A stretch of 64,000 bases of DNA. It comes from Pseudolysinimonas kribbensis (GTDB taxonomy: Bacteria > Actinomycetota > Actinomycetes > Actinomycetales > Microbacteriaceae). Of this stretch, positions 18,264 to 27,243 are shown one piece after another (position 1 is the stretch's first letter; the number at the start of each line of letters is the position of its first letter). The DNA is taken from positions 1,116,001-1,180,000 of the forward strand of contig NZ_BSVB01000001.1 in assembly GCF_030161895.1 (NCBI RefSeq), read 5' to 3'. Both the position numbers and the translations under genes were made by a program. Below the pieces are notes generated by a model, which saw only the letters and a list, made by a program, of their open reading frames with translations, ran no database searches and had not been told where the DNA came from.

Positions 18264-19102
18264 CAGGGCATCACCGTCCTCGTGTAGGACTCGGGCCGGC
18301 GGTCGCGGTAGAACTGCCAGTCGTCGCGCATCTGCCGCACCAGGTCGAGGTCGAGGTCGCGGATCAGCAGCTCCTCGTCGGTTCCGGAGCCGCGCTCGCC
18401 CACGAAGTTGCCGCGCGGGTCGATGACCTGGCTCGTGCCGTAGAAGTCGACGGCGAGCTCGCCGTACTCGTTGTCCTCCCGGCCGACGCGGTTCGGCTGC
18501 AGCACGAAGTAGCCGTTCGCGACCGCCGCGGCCGGGCCCTCCACCTCCCACAGCCGGTTGCTGAGCCCCGGCTTGGTCGCGTTCGGGTTGAACACCATGT
18601 GCGCCCCGCCGAGGCCGAGCTCGCGCCAGCCCTCCGGGAAGTGCCGGTCGTAGCAGATGTAGAGGCCGACCTTGCCGACGGCGGTGTCGAACACGGGGTA
18701 GCCGAGGTTGCCGGGGCGGAAGTAGAACTTCTCCCAGAACCGGTCGAGATGCGGGATGTGGTGCTTGCGGTACTTGCCGAGCACGCGTCCGTCGGCATCC
18801 ACGATCACCGCCGTGTTGTAGTACACGCCGGTCATCTCCTCCTCGTATATCGGGAGGATCATGACCATGCCGAGCTCCTTCGCGAGCGCGGCGAAGCGCT
18901 GCACGATCGGACCGTCGGCGGGCTCGGCGTACGCGTAGTACTTCTTGTCCTCGGTGATGCCGAAGTACGGACCGTAGAACAGCTCCTGGAAGCAGATGAC
19001 CTCCGCGCCCTGCGCCTTCGCATCGCGCGCGAACTGCTCGTGCTTGTCGAGCATCGAGGCCTTGTCGCCGGTCCAGGTGGTCTGCGTGATGGCGGCTCTC
19101 AT
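18263..19102 (-). CDS. Beta-ureidopropionase (nitrilase-superfamily amidohydrolase)
   Basis: 279 residues with the Glu-Lys-Cys triad of the nitrilase superfamily: Glu40 in CFQELFYGPYF, Lys113 in KYRKHHIPH and Cys150 in LYICYDRHFPEG. HIPHLDRFWEKFYFRPGN and NRVGRED match N-carbamoyl-beta-alanine amidohydrolases, the last step to beta-alanine, CO2 and ammonia. First gene of the pyrimidine-degradation operon (hydrolase, dihydropyrimidinase, LLM oxidoreductase). Confidence 0.93.
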   Translation of the reverse strand: MRAAITQTTWTGDKASMLDKHEQFARDAKAQGAEVICFQELFYGPYFGITEDKKYYAYAEPADGPIVQRFAALAKELGMVMILPIYEEEMTGVYYNTAVIVDADGRVLGKYRKHHIPHLDRFWEKFYFRPGNLGYPVFDTAVGKVGLYICYDRHFPEGWRELGLGGAHMVFNPNATKPGLSNRLWEVEGPAAAVANGYFVLQPNRVGREDNEYGELAVDFYGTSQVIDPRGNFVGERGSGTDEELLIRDLDLDLVRQMRDDWQFYRDRRPESYTRTVMP

Positions 19103-19133
19103 GGAAGGACGATAGTCCGGCGGGGTCCGCGGG

Positions 19134-19739
19134 TCACGTGAGCGCGCGCGTGACCTCCGAGCGCAGCGCCGGCAGCACATCCTCCCGGAACCACGGGTTG
19201 CGCCCCTGCCAGCGGAAGTTCAGCGGCGACGGGTGCACGAGCGGCAGCTGGTCGGGCAGGTAGTCGCGGAACGCCCGCACCGTCTCGGTGAGGTTCGCCT
19301 TGCGGCGTGCGCCGAGATAGTGCTGCTGCGCCGTCGTGCCGATGAGCAGGGTCAGCCGCACGTCGGACAGCTGCGCCAGCAGCGCCGGATGCCAGCGGTC
19401 GGCGAACCCGCGCCGCGGCGGCAGATCGCCGCTCGCCCCGCGCCCGGGGTAGTAGAAGTCCATGGGCAGGATGGCGATGCGCCCCGGATCGCGGAAGGTC
19501 GCCTCGTCCACGCCGAGCCACTCGACGAGGTTCACGCCGCTCGCGTCGTCGAACAGGATGCCGCTGGCCTGCGCTCGCGCGCCCGGGGCCTGACCGACGA
19601 TGACGATCCGCGCCCCCGGTGCCGCCGCGAACAGCGGCCGCCAGCCCTGCGCGGTGAAGACGGCGTTCTCGGGATCGGCGATGACCGCCTCACGGACGGC
19701 GTCGATCGCCGCCTGGCCGGCTGCGGCATCCGTGCCCAT
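19134..19739 (-). CDS. Uracil-DNA glycosylase superfamily protein
   Basis: 201 residues. IVIVGQAPGARAQASGILFD matches motif A and LPLVHPSPLNFRWQ motif B of the UDG fold. It resembles proteins labelled uracil-DNA glycosylase family and differs from classical Ung, lacking the usual GQDPYH. Thought to remove damaged or deaminated bases, but this branch is little studied. Divergent from the acetyltransferase gene with only 23 bases between starts. Confidence 0.82.
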   Translation of the reverse strand: MGTDAAAGQAAIDAVREAVIADPENAVFTAQGWRPLFAAAPGARIVIVGQAPGARAQASGILFDDASGVNLVEWLGVDEATFRDPGRIAILPMDFYYPGRGASGDLPPRRGFADRWHPALLAQLSDVRLTLLIGTTAQQHYLGARRKANLTETVRAFRDYLPDQLPLVHPSPLNFRWQGRNPWFREDVLPALRSEVTRALT

Positions 19740-19762
19740 ACCGCGACGATAGCCTCGGAGGA

Positions 19763-20284
19763 GTGAGCACGCCCGTCTTGCGCCCGATCGAAGCGGGCGA
19801 CATCGCGGCCCTCGTCGCGCTCAACACCGACGCGGCTCCGGCCGTCAACGTGGTCTCAGTCGACGAGTTCACCCGGCTCGCGGACGACAGCACGCTGGCG
19901 CTCGCGGTCGACGACGGCGAGCCGGCCGGTCTGCTGCTCGCCCTGCCGCCGGGGCTCGACTACGCGAGCGAGAACTACCGCTGGTTCTCGGAGCGCGCGA
20001 GCGCGGCCGGCACCGACTTCCTCTACGTCGACCGGATCGTGGTGGCGCCGCGCCTGCGCGGCACCGGCGTCGGTCGCCGGCTCTACGAGACGGTGTTCGC
20101 CACGGCGGCGGTGCGCGGCGTCGCCGAGGTGCTGTGCGAGGTCAACCTGCAGCCGCCGAACCCCGGTTCGATGCGCTTCCACCTCGGGCTCGGCTTCGCC
20201 GAGGTCGGCCGCCAGCACACGAAGGGCGGCGCCGTGGAGGTCGCGCTGCTCGCGCGCGCGACGGCGGCGGCGACATCGGCGTGA
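19763..20284 (+). CDS. GNAT-family N-acetyltransferase
   Basis: 173 residues. The acetyl-CoA-binding motif reads IVVAPRLRGTGVGRRLYETVF (R-x2-G-x-G/A), preceded by FLYVDRIVV and followed by LCEVNLQPPNPGSMRFHLGLGF. GTG start at 19763 is preceded by GGAGGA. It resembles small acetyltransferases with a PNPGSMxFH motif; the acceptor is unknown. Followed by the DhaK-DhaL gene 22 bases later, possibly co-transcribed. Confidence 0.87.
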   Translation: MSTPVLRPIEAGDIAALVALNTDAAPAVNVVSVDEFTRLADDSTLALAVDDGEPAGLLLALPPGLDYASENYRWFSERASAAGTDFLYVDRIVVAPRLRGTGVGRRLYETVFATAAVRGVAEVLCEVNLQPPNPGSMRFHLGLGFAEVGRQHTKGGAVEVALLARATAAATSA

Positions 20285-20306
20285 GCGACGCGGCAAGATC
20301 GAGGGC

Positions 20307-22031
20307 ATGACCCGTCTCTTCAACGACCCCGCCGCGTTCGCCGACGAGCTGCGCGAGGGGTTCATCGATGCCAACGGCGACCTGGTGCGCGGCGTGACCG
20401 GCGGCGTGGTCCGCTCGACCGTGTCGCGGCCGGGCAGTTCGGCCGTCGTCATCGGGGGCGGCTCCGGTCATTACCCGGCGTTCGCGGGCCTGGTCGGCCC
20501 GGGGCTGGCCAGCGGCGCCGCGATGGGCAACCTGTTCGCCTCGCCCAGCGCCCACCAGGTGGAGTCGGTGGGCCGCGCGGCCGACCACGGCGGTGGCGTG
20601 CTGCTGACCTGCGGCAACTACGCGGGCGACGTGCTCAACTTCACGGCGGCGGCGGAGGCGATGCGCGCCGACGGGATCGACGTCCGGACCCTCTGGGTGA
20701 CCGACGACATCTCGAGCGCCCCGGCATCCGAGCGCTCGAAGCGCCGCGGCATCGCGGGCGGCCTCGTCGTCTACAAGGTCGCCGGTGCGCTCGCCGAGGA
20801 GGGCGCGGCGCTCGCCGACGTCGTCGCGGCCGCGAGCCACGCCAACGACCGCACGCGCACGCTCGGGGTCGCGTTCTCGGGGTGCACCTTCCCGGGGGCG
20901 AGCGAGCCGCTGTTCACGGTGCCGGAGGGGCGCATGGCGGTCGGGATGGGCATCCACGGCGAGCCCGGCATCAGCGAGACCGACGTGCCGACCGCCGACG
21001 GGCTGGCCCGGATGCTCGTCGAGGCGCTGCTCGGCGAGCTGCCGGATGACGTGCCCGAGGCCCGGGGGCAGCGTGCGCTCGTGATCCTCAACGGCCTCGG
21101 CACCGTCAAGTACGAGGAGATGTTCGTCGTCTACCGCTCGGTCGCGCGGCTGCTCGCCGAGGCCGGCGTCGAGGTCGCGTTCTCGGAGGTCGGCGAGTTC
21201 TGCACGAGCTTCGACATGGCCGGCCTGTCGCTCACCATCACCTGGCTCGACGAGGGGCTCGAGCGGCTCTGGGCGGCGCCCGCGGTGACGCCCTCGTTCC
21301 GCACGGGGAGCCTCGAGGTGGAGCCGCTGAGCGATGAGGAGCTGGCGCAGGCCGACGAGGCGGCCACGGCGATCCCGCCCGCGAGCGCCGAGTCGCGGGA
21401 TGCCGCCGCGACGGTGCTGGCGAGCCTGCGGGCCGCGAAGGACGTCATCGACGCGAACGCCGACGAGCTCGGCCGCATGGACGCGGTGGCCGGCGACGGC
21501 GACCACGGCATCGGCATGCAGCGCGGCGTGCACGCCGCCGTCGACGCCGCCGAGGATGCGGTGGCGCGCGGCGCGGGCGCGGGCACGACGCTCGGCATGG
21601 CGGCCGACGCCTGGTCGGACCGCGCCGGCGGCACCTCGGGCGTGCTCTGGGGACTCCTGCTCCGCACGCTCGCGCAGACCGTCGGCGACGAGGAGCGACC
21701 CGACACGACGACCGTCGTGAGCGGGGTCGCCGCCGCCGAGCAGCGGCTGCGGGAGACCGGCGGCGCGTCGGTCGGCGACAAGACGATGGTCGACGCGATC
21801 GTGCCGTTCGCCGGAGTCCTCGACCAGCGCCAGGGCGACGGTCTCGCCGTCGCGTGGGCCGCGGCCGCGGACGCGGCCACCGAGGCGGCCGCGGCGACCG
21901 CCGACCTCGTGCCCCACCTCGGGCGTTCCCGTGCGCATGGCGAGAAGTCGCTCGGCACGGCCGATCCCGGCGCACACTCGTTCGCATTGATCGTGACCGC
22001 GGTCGCCGCGGTTCTGGAGGAAGGCAACTGA
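20307..22031 (+). CDS. DhaK-DhaL fusion kinase (dihydroxyacetone or erythrulose kinase)
   Basis: 574 residues. DhaK part: [21 protein letters not shown] and GMGIHGEPG with His217, which forms the covalent bond to the keto substrate. DhaL part from about residue 350: [14 protein letters not shown] (Mg-ATP Asp residues), GGTSGVLWG and [12 protein letters not shown]. Such ATP-using fusions phosphorylate dihydroxyacetone or tetruloses. The next genes (RpiB-like and TIM-like) are the isomerases of L-erythrulose use in Brucella and Mycobacterium, so an erythrulose kinase of the LerK/DerK kind is the better guess. Confidence 0.88.
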   Translation: MTRLFNDPAAFADELREGFIDANGDLVRGVTGGVVRSTVSRPGSSAVVIGGGSGHYPAFAGLVGPGLASGAAMGNLFASPSAHQVESVGRAADHGGGVLLTCGNYAGDVLNFTAAAEAMRADGIDVRTLWVTDDISSAPASERSKRRGIAGGLVVYKVAGALAEEGAALADVVAAASHANDRTRTLGVAFSGCTFPGASEPLFTVPEGRMAVGMGIHGEPGISETDVPTADGLARMLVEALLGELPDDVPEARGQRALVILNGLGTVKYEEMFVVYRSVARLLAEAGVEVAFSEVGEFCTSFDMAGLSLTITWLDEGLERLWAAPAVTPSFRTGSLEVEPLSDEELAQADEAATAIPPASAESRDAAATVLASLRAAKDVIDANADELGRMDAVAGDGDHGIGMQRGVHAAVDAAEDAVARGAGAGTTLGMAADAWSDRAGGTSGVLWGLLLRTLAQTVGDEERPDTTTVVSGVAAAEQRLRETGGASVGDKTMVDAIVPFAGVLDQRQGDGLAVAWAAAADAATEAAAATADLVPHLGRSRAHGEKSLGTADPGAHSFALIVTAVAAVLEEGN

Positions 22032-22504
22032 TGACGCAGCAGAAATGGCGGATCGTGGTCGGCAGCGACGACGCCGGCTTCGACTACAAGGAGATCCTCA
22101 AGAAGGATCTCGAGGGCAGCGACCTCGTCGAATCAGTCGTCGATGTGGGCGTGGACGCCGATGGGCACACCCCGTACCCGAAGGTCGCGGTCGAGGCGGC
22201 GGAGATGGTCGCGCGCGGCGAGGCCGATCGCGCGCTGCTGATCTGCGGCACCGGACTCGGGGTCGCGATCTCCGCGAACAAGGTCCCGGGCATCCGGGCG
22301 GTCACGGCGCACGACGGGTACTCCGTCGAGCGCGGCGTGCTGAGCAACAACGCGCAGGTGCTGTGCATGGGCCAGCGCGTCGTCGGCATCGAGCTCGCGC
22401 GCAAGCTCGCCCGCGAGTGGCTGACGTACCGCTTCGACGAGTCCAGCGCGAGCGCCGCGAAGGTCGCCGTCATCACCGAGTACGAGACCACCGGCCAGTG
22501 CTGA
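22031..22504 (+). CDS. RpiB/LacAB-family sugar-phosphate isomerase (EryI-like)
   Basis: 157 residues: [16 protein letters not shown] at the start, [16 protein letters not shown] with catalytic Cys72, and [17 protein letters not shown]. RpiB interconverts ribose 5- and ribulose 5-phosphate; the EryI relatives convert D-erythrulose 4-phosphate to D-erythrose 4-phosphate. ATG shares one base with the kinase stop (TGATG), so it belongs to the same operon. Context favours the four-carbon role. Confidence 0.88.
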   Translation: MTQQKWRIVVGSDDAGFDYKEILKKDLEGSDLVESVVDVGVDADGHTPYPKVAVEAAEMVARGEADRALLICGTGLGVAISANKVPGIRAVTAHDGYSVERGVLSNNAQVLCMGQRVVGIELARKLAREWLTYRFDESSASAAKVAVITEYETTGQC

Positions 22505-22522
22505 CGGTCGAGCGCTGAGCCG

Positions 22523-23241
22523 ATGACGCGGCCGATCGTCGGGGTGAGCCTCAAGGCCTACTTCTCGCTCGCCGACGCGCGTGCCTGGCTGATCGAGGCG
22601 GCCGGGGTCGTCCCGGGTTCCGTCGAGTTCTTCGTCGCGCCGAGCTACCTCGCGATCCCCGACGGGCTCGAGGCGTTCCCGGACGGCACGGCGGCCCAGG
22701 ACGTCTCGGCTGAGGAACCCGGCCCCTTCACCGGCGAGGTGACCGCCGCCGAGCTCGAGGAGGCCGGCGTGCGGTACGCCGTGATCGGTCACGCCGAGCG
22801 GCGGCGGCTCTACGGCGACACCGACGAGGTGGTCGCGGCGAAGACGGCGGCCGCCCTGCGGCACGGCCTGGTGCCGGTGCTGTGCGTCGGCGAGACCGAG
22901 GACGGTCCGGATGCCGCGGCCGTCTCCGTCGCCCAGGTGCGCTCGGCGCTCGCCGGCGCGCCCCGGGGCGCGTGATCGTCGCGTACGAACCCGTGTGGGC
23001 GATCAGCGCGATGGATCCCGCGCCGGACGAGCACATCCGCGCGGTCGCGGCCGCCCTGCGTGCCGCTTCGCGCGACCCCGGCGACGCGGTGATCTACGGC
23101 GGCAGCGCCGGTCCCGGCCTGCTCGCCCGGCTCGGCGACGCCGTCGACGGCGTCTTCCTCGGTCGCCGCGCCCATGAGGTGCGCGCGCTGAAGACGGTGA
23201 TCGAGGAGGCGGTCGCGCGCACCGGCTCCGCACCGGCATGA
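22523..23241 (+). CDS. Triose-phosphate-isomerase-like protein (EryH-like; one frame break)
   Basis: TIM-barrel isomerase: Lys in VSLKAYF, catalytic His in YAVIGHAERRRLYGD, then a break in the CCCCGGGG near 22965 (a TGA follows in the first frame), then IVAYEPVWAISAMDPAP with the catalytic Glu and YGGSAGPGL, the phosphate loop. One added base gives 240 codons. As a second TIM next to kinase and RpiB homologues it matches EryH, which converts L-erythrulose 1-phosphate to D-erythrulose 4-phosphate. Confidence 0.85.
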
Positions 23242-23248
23242 TCGGAGG

Positions 23249-24144
23249 GTGAACGCCCCCGCAGCACCGACCTCATCGCCGGAGAGCCCGAGCGGCTCTG
23301 GACCGGCTCGCGCTGGGGCGAGGGGCCCGTCTGGCTGCCGGGGCTCGACGCCCTGCGCTGGAGCGACATCCCGAACAACCGCATCATGCAGTGGCATCGC
23401 GAGACGGGCGAGACGATCGTCTACGACGACGCCCCCGAGTTCACCAACGGCCGCACCCTCGACCTCGCCGGTCAGGTGGTGCAGTGCTCGCACGGCCGAC
23501 GCCGGGTGGAGCGCGACGTCGACGGCGTGGTGACCTCGATCGTCGACGCCTTCGACGGGCGTCGCCTCAACTCGCCGAACGACGTCGTGGTCGCCTCGGA
23601 CGGCGCGATCTGGTTCACGGACCCGCCCTACGGGATCCAGCCCGACGAGATCGAGGGCCACGCGGGAGTGCAGGAGTACGGCGGCTGCTTCGTCTTCCGC
23701 TTCGTCGAGGCGACCGGGGAGCTGACGCCCGTCATCACCGACATGGTGCGCCCGAACGGCCTCGCGTTCTCCCCCGACGAGTCGGTGCTCTACGTCGCCA
23801 ACACGGGTGACGGTCAGGGCGATCGGGACTACGTGCGGGCGTTCGACGTCGTGGGCGCGGGGGTCGCGAACCCGCGCGAGCTCGGCGATCCGAGCGCGGC
23901 CGACGGCTTCCGGGTCGACGTCGAGGGTCGCATCTGGACGTCGTGGTCGCGGGGGCCGAGCGGCGGCGTCGCCGTGTGGGCGCCCGACGGCACCGAGCTC
24001 GCCCGGGTCGACGTCGGCGAGCGCACGGCGAACGTCGCGTTCGGCGGCCCCGACGGCGACGAGCTGTACATCACCGCGTCGACCAGCCTGTACCGGCTGC
24101 GCACGACCACGACGGCCGCCCCGCGGCCCGAACCCCTCGGCTGA
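23249..24144 (+). CDS. SMP-30/gluconolactonase-like protein (frame break near the start)
   Basis: Six-bladed propeller lactonase: RWGEGPVWLPGLDALRWSDIPNNRI carries the metal Glu, RRLNSPNDVVVASDGAIWFTDPPYG the Asn and NGLAFSPDESVLYVANTG the Asp. The frame begins at GTG 23249, seven bases after the TIM-like stop, but a base is missing in the CCCCC after codon 3. One added base gives 299 codons. It would hydrolyse an aldonolactone made during polyol or sugar oxidation. Last gene of the tetrulose-type operon, converging on the DeoR gene with four bases between stops. Confidence 0.85.
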
Positions 24145-24148
24145 GGGC

Positions 24149-24994
24149 TCAGTCGCGGGTCGTGCGGCTCCGGCTGTCCGCCTCGTCGGCGATGTGCACG
24201 CGGATGCCGCTCGCGCCGATCCGCTCGAGCTCCTGGGCGTCGGCGGAGGAGTCGGTCACGAGGTCGGTGATCGCCTCGACGCTCGCGACCGGGGCGAGCG
24301 TGACCCGGCCGATCTTCGACCCGTCGGCCACGACGATGACCCGCTCGGCCTGGGTCACCATCGCGAGGTTGGTGCGGGCCTCGGTCTCGTCGTAGGTCGT
24401 CGCACCTCCTGCCGCGCTCATCCCGTCGGTGCCGAGCACCGCGGTGCCGATGTTGATGGCGCTGAAGCTGCGCTCGGCGAGCACCCCGACGAGCTCGAAC
24501 GAGTGCGGTCGCACGACCCCGCCGGTCATGATCAGCTGCAGCGTCTGGCGCGAGGCGACCTGGGTCGCGATCGTGAGCGAGTTCGTGACGATCGTGAAGT
24601 CGTGCCGGGTCGAGAGCACGCGAGCGACCTCGGCGGTGGTCGTGCCGCCGCTGAACGCGACCACGTGCCGGCCGGTGGGGATCAGCTGGGCCGCCTTGCG
24701 GGCGATCAGCCGCTTGGCCTCCCGGAACTGGGTGTCCTTGAGCCGCACCGGCAGCTCGACCTCGGTCTCGATGATCCGGGCGCCGCCGTGGGTCCGGCGC
24801 AGCAGCATCTGGTCCTCGAGCTCGGCCAGGTCGCGACGGATGGTGGCCGGCGAGACCTGCAGCGACTCCGAGAGCGCGGCGAGCGGCAGCGATCCGGAGG
24901 AGGTCAGCATGTCGAGGATCGACAGCATCCGCTCGGAGCGCTTCATCGATGTCGCGTACGGGCGGGGTTCCCGCTGCTGTCCCGCCATGGTCAT
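24149..24994 (-). CDS. DeoR/GlpR-family transcriptional repressor
   Basis: 281 residues. N-terminal helix-turn-helix: RMLSILDMLTSSGSLPLAALSESLQVSPATIRRDLAELE followed by LLRRTHGGA. The C-terminal sugar-phosphate sensor shows VAFSGGTTTAEVARVL, TIVTNSLTIATQVA, GGVVRPHSFELVG and VVADGSKIGR. DeoR proteins release DNA on binding a phosphorylated sugar. Starts at ATG 24994 with TACACT seven bases upstream, so the mRNA may be leaderless. Divergent from the GH4 gene, its probable target. Confidence 0.92.
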   Translation of the reverse strand: MTMAGQQREPRPYATSMKRSERMLSILDMLTSSGSLPLAALSESLQVSPATIRRDLAELEDQMLLRRTHGGARIIETEVELPVRLKDTQFREAKRLIARKAAQLIPTGRHVVAFSGGTTTAEVARVLSTRHDFTIVTNSLTIATQVASRQTLQLIMTGGVVRPHSFELVGVLAERSFSAINIGTAVLGTDGMSAAGGATTYDETEARTNLAMVTQAERVIVVADGSKIGRVTLAPVASVEAITDLVTDSSADAQELERIGASGIRVHIADEADSRSRTTRD

Positions 24995-25075
24995 GCGCTC
25001 AGTGTAAATGATCGCTTTTTAGCACGAGTGCTCATTCTGTTGCAGAAATCGATCAGGCGTCAGGAGGATGGCCCC
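24995..25075. promoter_or_regulatory. Divergent control region of DeoR and GH4 genes
   Basis: Contains AGCAC-GA-GTGCT (25021-25032) in the middle, and the outer pair TGATCG (25009-25014) and CGATCA (25050-25055). On the minus strand TACACT (25001-25006) is a -10 box for the regulator gene, and the AGCAC palindrome lies where its -35 would be. GGAGG precedes the GH4 start. These are good operator candidates for the DeoR protein, by position only. Confidence 0.5.
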
Positions 25076-26392
25076 ATGACTCGTGTGGTGTTCATCGGAG
25101 CCGGCAGCGTCGTCTTCACCCGGCAGCTCGTGACCGACCTGGTCGGCTACCCGGATCTCGACGGCCTCGAACTGGTGCTGCACGACATCGACCCCGACCG
25201 CCTGGCGGTCGCCGAGGGCACCGCGCGGCAGGTGAACGACCGCGCCGGCACGCACCTCGTGGTCCGGCCGGAGGCCGATCGTCGCCGCGCGCTCGAGGGC
25301 GCGGACTTCGTGGTGAACATGGTGCAGGTCGGCGGGATCGACGGCACCAGGAAGGACCTCGAGATCCCCGCCCGGTACGGCCTGAAGCAGACGATCGGCG
25401 ACACGACCGGGGTCGGCGGCGTGTTCCGCGCCCTGCGCACGTTCCCCTTCCTCTCGGGCCTCGCCGCCGACATGCGCGAGGTGTGCCCGGAGGCGATGCT
25501 CCTGAACTACACCAACCCGATGGCCATGAACATCTGGTGGCTGTCGGTGGCGGCACCCGAGCTGCGGGCGATCGGGCTCTGCCACAGCGTGTACTGGACC
25601 GCGCACGGCCTGAGCGCCCTCGTCGGCGCCCCGTTCGAGCGCGTGCGCTACCGCGCCGCCGGCGTCAACCATCAGGCCTGGCTGCTCGAGTGGACACTCG
25701 ACGGCGAGGACCTCTACCCCCGGCTCCGCGAGCGGATCCTGGGCGATCCCGAGCTGCAGCGCCGGGTGCGGGTGGAGATGCTCGAACGGTTCGGCTACTA
25801 CCCGACCGAGACGAGCGAGCACTCGTCGGAGTACCTGTCGTGGTTCCTGCGCTCGCCCGAGCAGATCGCGAAGTACCGCATCGAGCCGCTGCAGTACCTC
25901 GGCATCAGCGAGGGCAACGTGCAGGAGTTCGAGGACGCGAAGGCGTCGCTCGCGAAGGGCGAGGAGCTCGAGCTCGAGCACGGCGAGGGCGAGTACGCTC
26001 CCAAGATCATCAACGCGATCACCACCGGCACGAGCGTCGAGATCCACGGCAACCTCCCGAACCGCGGGCTCATCGACAACCTGCCCGGCGACGCCGTCGT
26101 CGAGGTGCCGGTCGTCGTCGACGGCCAGGGGCTGCACCCCCAGAACATGGGTTCGCTGCCCTGGGGGCCGGCCAGCCAGAACCTGAACTACATCTCGGTC
26201 GGACGCCTGGCCGTCGAGGCCGCCCGCATGGGCGATCCGCTGCTCGTGCGCCAGGCCGTGCTCGTCGACCCGAACGCGAGCTCGTCGGTCACGCCGGAGC
26301 AGATCTGGGCGATGTGCAACGACCTCGTCGCCGCCCACGGCGACCTGCTGCCGGAGCCGCTCCGGGTGAGCCTGCCCGCCACCTGGGCATGA
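25076..26392 (+). CDS. GH4 family glycosidase (alpha-galactosidase/alpha-glucosidase type)
   Basis: 438 residues. GH4 enzymes use NAD and Mn and an oxidation-elimination mechanism. Seen: Rossmann start VVFIGAGSVVFTRQLV, GDTTGVGGVFRALRT, LNYTNPMAMN, metal ligands in IGLCHSVYWT (Cys, His) and YRAAGVNHQAWLLEW (Asn-His), and NLPNRGLIDNLPGDAVVEVP. The CHS and GVNH motifs match MelA/AglA-like alpha-glycosidases, not 6-phospho-beta-glucosidases. ATG 25076 after GGAGG. Overlaps the aldolase gene by ATGA, so its product likely enters that pathway. Confidence 0.88.
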   Translation: MTRVVFIGAGSVVFTRQLVTDLVGYPDLDGLELVLHDIDPDRLAVAEGTARQVNDRAGTHLVVRPEADRRRALEGADFVVNMVQVGGIDGTRKDLEIPARYGLKQTIGDTTGVGGVFRALRTFPFLSGLAADMREVCPEAMLLNYTNPMAMNIWWLSVAAPELRAIGLCHSVYWTAHGLSALVGAPFERVRYRAAGVNHQAWLLEWTLDGEDLYPRLRERILGDPELQRRVRVEMLERFGYYPTETSEHSSEYLSWFLRSPEQIAKYRIEPLQYLGISEGNVQEFEDAKASLAKGEELELEHGEGEYAPKIINAITTGTSVEIHGNLPNRGLIDNLPGDAVVEVPVVVDGQGLHPQNMGSLPWGPASQNLNYISVGRLAVEAARMGDPLLVRQAVLVDPNASSSVTPEQIWAMCNDLVAAHGDLLPEPLRVSLPATWA

Positions 26393-27234
26393 CCCTCGCC
26401 CGCACCGCCGACCTCGTCGCGGATGCCGTGGCACGCGGCGTCGCGGTGCCGAGCTTCAACGTCATCACCCTCGAGCACGCCGAGGCGATCGTCGCCGGCG
26501 CGCGGGCGGCGGGCGTTGACGTGCTGCTGCAGCTCAGTCAGAACGCGGTGCGGTACCACGGCTCGCTCGCGCCGATCGCGAGCGCCTGCCGGGCGCTCGC
26601 CGAGAACGCGGGGGTGCGGGTGGCGATCCATCTCGACCACATCGACGACGTCGCGCTCGCCGAGCAGGTCATCGCCGACGGGCCGCGCCTCGGCATCTCG
26701 TCGATCATGGTCGACGCCTCGACGCTGCCCTACGCCGACAACGTCGCGCTCACCCGCGACCTCGGTGCCCGCGCCGGCGCCGCCGGACTGTGGGTCGAGG
26801 CCGAGCTCGGCGAGGTGGGCGGCAAGGACGGGGCCCATGCGCCCGGCGTGCGCACCGACCCGGCCGAAGCGGCGGCGTTCGCGGCCGCGACCGGCATCGA
26901 CGGCCTCGCGGTCGCGGTCGGCAGCTCGCACGCGATGACGGCCCGCACCGCCGACCTCGACCTCGACCTCGTCGGCCGGCTGGCGGGCGCGGTCGCCGCA
27001 CCGCTCGTGCTGCACGGATCGTCGGGGGTGCCGGATGCGACGATCGCCGCGGCGGTCGGGGCCGGCATCCGGAAGGTCAACATCGGCACGGCGCTCAACG
27101 TGGCGTTCACGGGCGCGGTGCGCGAGACCCTCGCCGCGGATGCCGCGCTGACCGATCCCCGGAAGTACCTGCGCCCCGCCCGCGACGCGATGACCGACGC
27201 GGTCGCCGACCTCTGCCGCGTCGTCGGCGGCTGA
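26389..27234 (+). CDS. Class II (Zn) fructose/tagatose-bisphosphate aldolase (GatY/KbaY-like)
   Basis: 281 residues of the class II aldolase barrel: SFNVITLEHAEAIV, VAIHLDHIDDVALAEQ (catalytic Asp and Zn His), VEAELGEVGGKDGAH, VAVGSSHAM (Zn His), LVLHGSSGVPD (Zn His) and KVNIGTALNVAF for phosphate binding. It splits a ketose 1,6-bisphosphate (or related phosphate) into DHAP and an aldehyde. Similarity in size and motifs to GatY/AgaY suggests tagatose 1,6-bisphosphate, which fits the kinase and isomerase genes at 28-31 kb. Confidence 0.88.
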   Translation: MTLARTADLVADAVARGVAVPSFNVITLEHAEAIVAGARAAGVDVLLQLSQNAVRYHGSLAPIASACRALAENAGVRVAIHLDHIDDVALAEQVIADGPRLGISSIMVDASTLPYADNVALTRDLGARAGAAGLWVEAELGEVGGKDGAHAPGVRTDPAEAAAFAAATGIDGLAVAVGSSHAMTARTADLDLDLVGRLAGAVAAPLVLHGSSGVPDATIAAAVGAGIRKVNIGTALNVAFTGAVRETLAADAALTDPRKYLRPARDAMTDAVADLCRVVGG

Positions 27235-27243
27235 CCGCCCGGC

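Noticed and set aside
24995-25075. A riboswitch before the GH4 gene
   Set aside because: The leader is too short and the palindromes fit operators better than an RNA fold.
23807-26392. An 861-residue frame running from the SMP-30 gene into the GH4 gene
   Set aside because: Only the last 438 codons carry GH4 motifs; the rest crosses the SMP-30 gene out of frame and the opposite DeoR gene.
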